A stretch of 12,198 bases of DNA. It comes from JALRAP01 sp046340555 (GTDB lineage: Bacteria; Bacteroidota; Bacteroidia; AKYH767-A; OLB10). The stretch covers positions 1-12,198 of the forward strand of contig JBKDSL010000244.1 in the NCBI GenBank assembly GCA_046340555.1, in the 5' to 3' direction. Every line of letters begins with the position of its first letter. Within the stretch, counting starts at the first letter, position 1. The notes under the pieces are model-generated. The model was not told where the DNA came from. It did no database searches and was given only the letters and a program-made list of their open reading frames with translations. The position numbers and the translations under genes are program-made. This document shows, piece by piece, positions 6,606 to 12,198 of the stretch.

Positions 6606-8729
6606 TTATCGAGTAGCAGGCATGTTGTCGCCGAGACATCTTTTTAGAATGTCTTTGTTGACATATAACTCATATCCTTTGGAAGGTATCCATGCATTTC
6701 CCTCGTATGTTTTTTCATCATTCAGCATGATCACTTTGTATTCATAGCTCAAGTCTCTTTCATTCCAAACATAAAAAGGACCCGCTTCAAAGTCGGTATT
6801 GTCCCTATCAATGGTGAAAGACCGCTCGAATGGCATTTTCGTCTTGGGATCCAAGAAACGTGAACGGACAACGACTTTCATGAAGCTTACGTTGTACTTG
6901 CGAATCAATCCCATGGAATTGATCTTTACAACCCTGGAGCGGTCGCCTGACGAACCGCTGCTGATTTGGTTGACTACTTCCTCCGTGCACGACATACAAG
7001 GCTGCAGCGCGTATTCCACCCAAATCTTTTTTACACGCGGATCATTGTCGATCCAACCAGGCACGGCAGTAGCATCAATTTTGATCTTCGACTTAGACAA
7101 TACGGTTTTGTTGCCGAGCGACCAGGTATAAACACACGGTATGAATTTCCCATTGACCTCGTTGAAAATCATCACATGCAAATAGGTCAATTGGATGGGA
7201 TAAGGGAATTTGTTCGAGAAGGCTTCGGTCCGATAATTCGATTGCTTCAGGTTTATTTTTCCAAAATTGTAATTGTTGGCCAGTCCGATTTTGACAGGAA
7301 GCGTAAATCCAATCTCGCCATCATCATCCGTCTTGAACGACATATCGCCGGTTATTCCAACACCTTGTCCGAGCGCAGTCAAGATTTCATTGGCAGCATC
7401 GGTGCTCGCCGACCAAGAAGCTGTAATAGGATCGTAAATGGATGTTGACGAGGAAACCGAGATGTTTTCGGGTTTAATACCGTAGAGGTTTTGAAGATTA
7501 CCTTCCAGGGAAATCTTCGGGTTTTGCGGTAAAATGGCTGTAAGGTCTTTGAACTTGATTTCCGGATTGCTTTTCGAATAGGCCGCCATGAATTCGTTTA
7601 TGAATCCGGATTCATTTGCTGATACGCCCGGGTTCAAAGTAGCCGTCATGTTAACCGTCCCGTCGCTGGTTTCAGTTCCCTTGTTGTAGATGGTTTTGAA
7701 TTGGAAGCCCGATTGTGCATCCCAATTTAGATTATAGGAGTTAGGCATGTAGTAAAATATGCCCGACAATGGGTTTTTGTCGTAATAGATGTTGGAAAAC
7801 AGAATAGGAGAAATGTCCGCAGGGTTTGTAAATTCCACATCTGACCGAATAAGACCGAACAAGGATACGGCCCTGTTAGCAACACCTTGAGGATAATACT
7901 TCGATGAATCCTTTTGAGCGCCACCAGATACTATGGTATTAGGTGATACTGCAGGTGTTTTGGTAGGCCCCTTTGCTGGCGCCGCATTCGTAGGGGCCGC
8001 TTTACTGACCGCATCTTCGGGCTTCATGCCTACGTTCGTGATGGATTGAGCCATGACGGTTCCACCTGGAACCGGAAGCACATTCGGACCTCCGATGAGT
8101 TTCTCGGAAGTTTTGAATGGCTGGGCAGTTATATTGATGGTGATGTCTTCATTTCGTTGAAGAACTTTCCATTTTTTGGGTAGGATGAAACAAAATGTTT
8201 TACCCACTCCCGCACCTGATGGTTGAAATTCGAGTTTGATATACCCCGATTGGATGGGCGTGTTCGGTTCCAGGCCGATGGTGTTCAACTTACATTTCAC
8301 ATCCAATAAGCCCGAGGTGCCATCCACATTCAAAGTTACCGGGTTAACCTCCTTTTGAACTTTACCACTCATGTCGGAAACGACCACGTTCATGGTACCT
8401 TGGCTCAAACCCGAGAAATTGATTTCACCCGTGAATTCCATCTCACGGTCTTCGGTTATGGTGAAGCGGTCTATAGATGGTTCTGAGACGGTATTTGCGG
8501 TTCCCATAGGCGATCCCCATGCCGGCAGTCCGCTCGCACCAAGATCCCGATTGATGTTTTTCACCACATCATGGTTCGATCCTGGACATTGTCGTAAATC
8601 GGCATTTTTCAGTTTACTGAAGTTGCGGTTATCCTGTGCATAGCCAGCATATCCATACCCGATATACAGGCTGAGCGCAATAACTCGCATAAACTTTATT
8701 CTTACCATTGGACCTTTAAACAATTGCAT
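6606..8729 (-). CDS. Large exported beta-rich protein of the three-module paralog family
   Basis: The product is 707 aa. The frame allows TTG at 8732, but the ATG at 8729, overlapping the TGA of the barrel gene as TGATG, fits translational coupling; ATGs at 8708 and 8690 would still leave a signal peptide (hydrophobic core VIALSLYIGYGYAGYAQ). A beta-rich N-terminal domain (about 85-205) is followed by a Pro/Ala linker (about 240-275). Then come the family modules: FYYMPNSYNL at about 325-334 with GFQFKTIYNKG, the DAANEIL block near 444, and two beta modules, the last ending SYEYKVIMLNDEKTYEG near 661-677. A CMSC pair at 578-581 is notable; it could form a disulfide or bind metal. No enzyme motif is visible. 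It probably acts in the envelope with its two paralogs and the barrel encoded beside it. Confidence 0.82.
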   Translation of the reverse strand: MQLFKGPMVRIKFMRVIALSLYIGYGYAGYAQDNRNFSKLKNADLRQCPGSNHDVVKNINRDLGASGLPAWGSPMGTANTVSEPSIDRFTITEDREMEFTGEINFSGLSQGTMNVVVSDMSGKVQKEVNPVTLNVDGTSGLLDVKCKLNTIGLEPNTPIQSGYIKLEFQPSGAGVGKTFCFILPKKWKVLQRNEDITINITAQPFKTSEKLIGGPNVLPVPGGTVMAQSITNVGMKPEDAVSKAAPTNAAPAKGPTKTPAVSPNTIVSGGAQKDSSKYYPQGVANRAVSLFGLIRSDVEFTNPADISPILFSNIYYDKNPLSGIFYYMPNSYNLNWDAQSGFQFKTIYNKGTETSDGTVNMTATLNPGVSANESGFINEFMAAYSKSNPEIKFKDLTAILPQNPKISLEGNLQNLYGIKPENISVSSSTSIYDPITASWSASTDAANEILTALGQGVGITGDMSFKTDDDGEIGFTLPVKIGLANNYNFGKINLKQSNYRTEAFSNKFPYPIQLTYLHVMIFNEVNGKFIPCVYTWSLGNKTVLSKSKIKIDATAVPGWIDNDPRVKKIWVEYALQPCMSCTEEVVNQISSGSSGDRSRVVKINSMGLIRKYNVSFMKVVVRSRFLDPKTKMPFERSFTIDRDNTDFEAGPFYVWNERDLSYEYKVIMLNDEKTYEGNAWIPSKGYELYVNKDILKRCLGDNMPATR

Positions 8730-9586
8730 CAATTACTCGACTTTGGGGTTCCGTAGCTAATGGAAAAGAAAACGGCATTCGATAGGAAATCGTAATTGTT
8801 ATACGAATACCCCACGCCGAAATCAATCTGGTTGGTCACATAAAACCGCATCTCGGGTGTTACAACCAACAAGTTCGGATTGGGCAAAATGCCTTGCTTG
8901 GTTGCATAGTAAAGGTCGTAGGTGGTGGTGTTGATGATAGACATAAACGATCCAGAAACGCGGAACGAAAGGTTTCCAACCATGCTTTTTTTGATGTCAA
9001 CGCGCGTTCTTTCATCCGTTGCTTTGCGAGCGTTGATCAGTGGTATGAGATACCTGACGTCGAATGTGCTTTGAAACACAGGAATCAGGAAGTCGCTTCC
9101 TGCTCTTCGGTTTGGAGTGTCTACCAGTTTCACCCCGAAGCGGAAATCGGTTTGGAAACCTTTCACATCCCGAACCGATCGGTCGCCACCGTAACCGAAA
9201 TAAGCCGTCTTGGACAAAGAAAAATTGGCAAGTCCGCCGAACTGTTTTCGCAGATCGTTACTCACATACTCAACCGTATCGGTAGCAGAAGGTGATACGG
9301 TGGGTACGGAGTTGAACAGGTTTAGCTCCCAATAGTTGGCGCCGTCCTTTCCCAAAGAAAACCCAAGCTTGTATGATTGGGCGGTTACCTTCGGCGCTGA
9401 TCCCGAATACCCTGAAGAAAACCCGCTGAAGAAGTTACTTCCTCCTCCAGGGGCTTTTGCAGCTGCGGTTTCGCCTTCATTGGTTGAGTCTTTGTCGGCA
9501 ATATAATCCGGATCGTACTGCGCTTGTGAAACGTTAACAGACCCGGCACCAATGGCCAACATCACCAATACATATTTGAGCTTCAT
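8729..9586 (-). CDS. Predicted outer-membrane beta-barrel protein
   Basis: This is a 285-aa protein with a signal peptide (1-23, SQAQ|YD). A Gly/Ser/Ala-rich, probably disordered stretch (40-66) follows. The rest has alternating hydrophobic and polar residues in antiparallel strand-like segments rich in aromatics and glycine, such as SYKLGFSLG, YWELNLFN, TDFRFGVKL, NLSFRVSGSF, EMRFYVT, IDFGVGYSYN and AVFFSISYG. This pattern fits a small barrel of roughly 10-12 strands in the outer membrane. The last strand is followed by a short polar tail. No named family is recognised. It is the only clear integral outer-membrane protein in the operon and is translationally coupled to the 707-aa protein downstream, so it may anchor or export the neighbouring beta-rich proteins; that is inference. 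Confidence 0.78.
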   Translation of the reverse strand: MKLKYVLVMLAIGAGSVNVSQAQYDPDYIADKDSTNEGETAAAKAPGGGSNFFSGFSSGYSGSAPKVTAQSYKLGFSLGKDGANYWELNLFNSVPTVSPSATDTVEYVSNDLRKQFGGLANFSLSKTAYFGYGGDRSVRDVKGFQTDFRFGVKLVDTPNRRAGSDFLIPVFQSTFDVRYLIPLINARKATDERTRVDIKKSMVGNLSFRVSGSFMSIINTTTYDLYYATKQGILPNPNLLVVTPEMRFYVTNQIDFGVGYSYNNYDFLSNAVFFSISYGTPKSSN

Positions 9587-9606
9587 TGTTGATTGATATA
9601 ATCGGT

Positions 9607-11616
9607 TTACTTAATGTTATTCACCTTTCCGAAGATTTCGCGGAAAGTATTCAGTACCTGACCAGCTGTAACCTTACCTCCGGCAGGGGTTTCACTGATT
9701 TTGGAAGCGACCTCAAGTCCCTTTTTAAATCCATCGGATGTCTTGTCTTTAAAGGCCTCTGGAATTACGGCATACACATAAAAGTCGTTGATTTTAGAAA
9801 CGAAATCCGTTGCCAATTTGCCCGACTCCTTGTTGTTGTATATAATGCGATATGCATAACCCTTGGTTTCACGATCCATATAGATTTGTTTGGAAACTAT
9901 AGGCTCGCCCTTGACAACGGAAACAGAAATGTTTTCCTCCACTTCCTCTCCAAATTTGAGGTAACGCACTTGTAGCGTGGCACGGGTAATATTAGCGGCT
10001 TTTAATTCATCAATGGTCCCTTCAAATTCGATTGTTCGCGGCATCAATGGAGGAAGCAATGTAACGCCTTCCCATTTTCCTTCTTCCCATTGCGGGTTAG
10101 CGGGCCATAATTTTCCTCCGCGAAGGCTCCATTGGGTCATATATTCATAATTATCAGGATTGGTATCTTCACCACGGGCATATTGCATGGCTGCGGTAAT
10201 TCCCTTTTCATTGAAGTATTTCAAATCCATTGTAACCCTGTCCGAGAAACTATTGCCTACTGAACGGGTCTTGCGCGCATTGATAGTTACGTAGTTTATT
10301 TCCTTTTCAAACATCTCCTTTGCTTCCAAGTCCATAATGAAACGAATGTCGCGGTACTGGAAAAAAGGATCATTGAGGTTAACTGAATTTACACAGGATT
10401 TGTTGTCGCGAACGGCGTTGTACCATTCGGCCAAATTTCCTACGAGACTAAACTCACGCACAATTGGAAGGGCATAATCAACGTTTATTATCTCGGTGGT
10501 TCCTTGCTCAATTTTTGCTTTAAAAGTGCTTTTAATATCAACATTGGAATTACTTACGCTTACCATAGATAAGTCGCCTTTAACTTCATTTACATCCGGG
10601 CCATACTTACCTGGATCCTTATCACCTTTATCGTTAGGACCTTTTACTTCGGGCATTGGTGGCTTTACAGAAGCTGTGGTAAAAGAGTTCAAGAACATCT
10701 GCATGAATGCCTCTCTTATCTTATTCATTCTTTCATCGGTAATGCCTGACTCACGGATTTCCATATAGACGGCTTTCTTTTCCATGAGTGTATCAATCAA
10801 CTGCCGAAAACTGTTTTCGGAGATATCACTATATGAACCGCCTACCAATCCGAATAGATTAACTCCGACACTGGTTTTTGATTTGCTGTTACTTAATGAA
10901 TCGAGAACCCCTCTAACTCTTTTCCAGTCGTAAACAAACTTTGCCTTAAAAGCAGGTATGGTAGTAATATACTTGTAATTTAAAGAAATAGACAGGTCGG
11001 TTATGGATTTGGCTTTTTCAAATGTGGAGGCCAACAATTGAGCACCATCCGCTGTCAAACGTGTTGCAACCGCCGTTTTACCGCCTTCAAGCAATGGAGC
11101 ACGACCATTTACAATGGAAGTAGCCATCGACTTGTCCGATAATGTGGCTGATATGATCTGAAAGGATCCGCCTTCATCATCGGTCTGTAATTGAATCTGA
11201 CCCTTCAATACTGCCAGAGAATCCTTGGTACGGTCTACCAACATCTTTTGTAGTTCTGCCTGTTGATCCTGTGTCAAACCGAACTTCATCAGAAAGTGCA
11301 TGATTGCGCCGCTTGGGCCTGAGCTCTTTTCCGTTGTGAATTTTGTAAACAAAAATTCCGGCACCCCATCGGGCCTGGAGGTTAACCGCAGGTTTGTGGG
11401 CAAGTAATACCAATCATGCGCAGGATTTGCTTTAGGATTTCCATTGGCATCTAATGATTTCAATTCAGCAGGCAGACCTTGGTAAAGAACTACTGTAGTC
11501 CCATCCTTTAAAACAAGATTAGTGATTGAGTTATCATCAATCTGCTGAGCCTGCGTATTTACATGCACAGCAAATAAAAGCCCTAGAAGCGTAATGCTTC
11601 GTTTAATAATTTTCAT
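9607..11616 (-). CDS. Large exported protein, longest-module member of the paralog family
   Basis: The product is 669 aa with a clear signal peptide (1-23, NTQAQ|Q). Module 1 (about 33-144) carries DWYYLPTNLRLTSRPDGVPEF. Module 2 (about 178-235) carries LTADGAQLLASTFEKAK, LNYKY and FVYDWKRV. A helical insertion (about 236-318, with FRQLIDTLMEK and MNKIREAFMQMF) and a Gly/Asp/Pro/Lys-rich hinge (319-346) come next. Two beta modules end the protein, about 420-510 (INYVTINARK, EYMTQWSLRGG) and 536-619 (LQVRYLKFGEE, YAYRIIYNNKESG, FYVYAVIP), then a helical tail. The 379- and 707-aa proteins repeat this order. I recognise no named family and no active site. It is presumably a periplasmic or surface structural or binding component. 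It begins 50 bases after the upstream gene and ends 20 bases before the barrel gene. Confidence 0.84.
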   Translation of the reverse strand: MKIIKRSITLLGLLFAVHVNTQAQQIDDNSITNLVLKDGTTVVLYQGLPAELKSLDANGNPKANPAHDWYYLPTNLRLTSRPDGVPEFLFTKFTTEKSSGPSGAIMHFLMKFGLTQDQQAELQKMLVDRTKDSLAVLKGQIQLQTDDEGGSFQIISATLSDKSMATSIVNGRAPLLEGGKTAVATRLTADGAQLLASTFEKAKSITDLSISLNYKYITTIPAFKAKFVYDWKRVRGVLDSLSNSKSKTSVGVNLFGLVGGSYSDISENSFRQLIDTLMEKKAVYMEIRESGITDERMNKIREAFMQMFLNSFTTASVKPPMPEVKGPNDKGDKDPGKYGPDVNEVKGDLSMVSVSNSNVDIKSTFKAKIEQGTTEIINVDYALPIVREFSLVGNLAEWYNAVRDNKSCVNSVNLNDPFFQYRDIRFIMDLEAKEMFEKEINYVTINARKTRSVGNSFSDRVTMDLKYFNEKGITAAMQYARGEDTNPDNYEYMTQWSLRGGKLWPANPQWEEGKWEGVTLLPPLMPRTIEFEGTIDELKAANITRATLQVRYLKFGEEVEENISVSVVKGEPIVSKQIYMDRETKGYAYRIIYNNKESGKLATDFVSKINDFYVYAVIPEAFKDKTSDGFKKGLEVASKISETPAGGKVTAGQVLNTFREIFGKVNNIK

Positions 11617-11666
11617 GTTGTTTTTGGGTTTATGAGTTTGTTGATTTTATTAATTTTTTCGGTAAA

Positions 11667-12198
11667 TCATTTGGGGTTTGACTTATTAGGATCTGCATTA
11701 ACCGGCTGATTCGAATTTGGCTGATTGGGATCCGGTTCAGTTGGAATAAAGTTCTCTGCGGGCGGAGCCTGGTTCGGGTCCGGTTCAGTTGGAATAAAGT
11801 TCTCTGTGGGCGGAGCTTGAGTCGGATCCGGTTCAGAAGGAATAAAGTTCTCTGCGGGCGGAGCTTGAATCGGATCCGGTTCAGAAGGAGTAAATTTTTC
11901 GGTTGGCGATGTGTTTTCTTGAATTTGCTTTGCCGGCGGGTTAGGATTAACCGGTGGCGTTAGAAAAATATAATTGGATGCCATTACCGTTTGGGGCTGC
12001 TTTATTTCGCCCTCAGGGGTGTACCAAGACGTTTGATAGGTCAACGGCTTGTTGGGGTCATGGAAAACTACCATCTTAGAACTCCATTCAGCATCTCCAG
12101 CTCTTAGCAACAGTCGTTTTATTGGAACGGTCTTCCCGGCAACGGTCCCTGTGAAATTCATATTGGCGGATATGTAACCGTTTTGCTGAAAAAGATCT
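11667..12198 (-). CDS. C-terminal part of an exported-family protein with Pro-rich 16-residue repeats (5' partial)
   Basis: At least 176 codons are visible and the frame stays open to the window edge, so the ATG at 12161 is internal and the real start lies outside. The first ~83 visible residues (DLFQQNGYISANM, then KRLLLRAGDAEWSSKMV, LTYQTSWYTPEGE and SNYIFLTPP) align almost without gaps with the last beta module of the 669-aa protein (DELKAANITRATL, VVKGEPIVSKQI, YAYRIIYNNKES, DFYVYAVIP). The remainder is an acidic, Pro/Asn-rich tail built of four 16-residue units such as APPAENFIPTEPDPNQ, ending in Asn/Pro/Lys-rich residues. The tail is probably disordered. By position it is the most upstream visible gene of the operon. 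The missing N-terminus may carry the other family modules; this is a prediction. Confidence 0.78.
   Translation of the reverse strand, partial: DLFQQNGYISANMNFTGTVAGKTVPIKRLLLRAGDAEWSSKMVVFHDPNKPLTYQTSWYTPEGEIKQPQTVMASNYIFLTPPVNPNPPAKQIQENTSPTEKFTPSEPDPIQAPPAENFIPSEPDPTQAPPTENFIPTEPDPNQAPPAENFIPTEPDPNQPNSNQPVNADPNKSNPK
11732..11923. repeat. 48-bp tandem repeat, four copies, in coding sequence
   Basis: The word CCGGTTCAG recurs at 11732, 11780, 11828 and 11876, an exact 48-base period. The first three units are nearly identical and the fourth is more diverged. Each encodes 16 residues on the minus strand (ENFIP-S/T-EPDP-x-Q-APP type). It lies in the C-terminal tail of the partial gene at 11667-12198. 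Copy number could vary between strains. Confidence 0.92.

Noticed and set aside
6979..7000. CxxC (CMSC) in the 707-aa protein as a thioredoxin-type active site
   Set aside because: There is no thioredoxin-like fold pattern around it; a structural disulfide or metal site is as likely.
5442..11616. Type IX secretion C-terminal sorting domain on the large exported proteins
   Set aside because: None of the C-termini shows the usual Asn-Pro start, Gly strand and terminal K-rich strand pattern.
11732..11923. CRISPR array
   Set aside because: The 48-base units are contiguous with no variable spacers and keep a coding frame.

Overview
The window looks like the chromosome of a free-living Bacteroidota bacterium (Cytophagales/Chitinophagales-like). 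The grounds are a Y_Y_Y-type sensor kinase paired with a LytTR regulator, signal peptides ending in A-x-A/Q, A-rich leaders without clear Shine-Dalgarno sequences, and an IPT/NHL lipoprotein. No RNA gene, insertion sequence, CRISPR array or origin was seen.

Left part (1-1999, + strand): a signalling cluster. It holds the C-terminal 317 residues of a membrane histidine kinase (5' end outside the window), a small four-cysteine zinc-ribbon-like protein, and a REC-LytTR response regulator. An intrinsic terminator at 2115-2145 separates this cluster from the convergent operon.

Right part (12198-2168, - strand): a tightly packed run of genes, with gaps of 50, 20, -1, 24, 11 and 29 bases, that almost certainly forms one operon of exported proteins. 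In transcription order these are: a protein truncated by the window edge with a Pro-rich 16-residue repeat tail; a 669-aa exported protein; a predicted outer-membrane beta-barrel; a 707-aa exported protein; a 379-aa exported protein; an IPT/TIG + NHL-propeller lipoprotein split by one in-frame TAA; and a 641-aa exported protein with a helical N-terminus, a long Pro/Ala/Ser/Thr linker and a C-terminal region that resembles a eukaryotic-type RGS domain.

Three of these proteins (669, 707 and 379 aa) appear to be diverged paralogs sharing an ordered set of modules, and the truncated protein at the edge shares their C-terminal module. I recognise no named family for them. The simplest reading is a cell-envelope or surface assembly: a barrel and a lipoprotein anchoring several related beta-rich proteins. 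Its function is unknown. The RGS-like domain, the paralog set and the nonsense codon are the points most worth checking.
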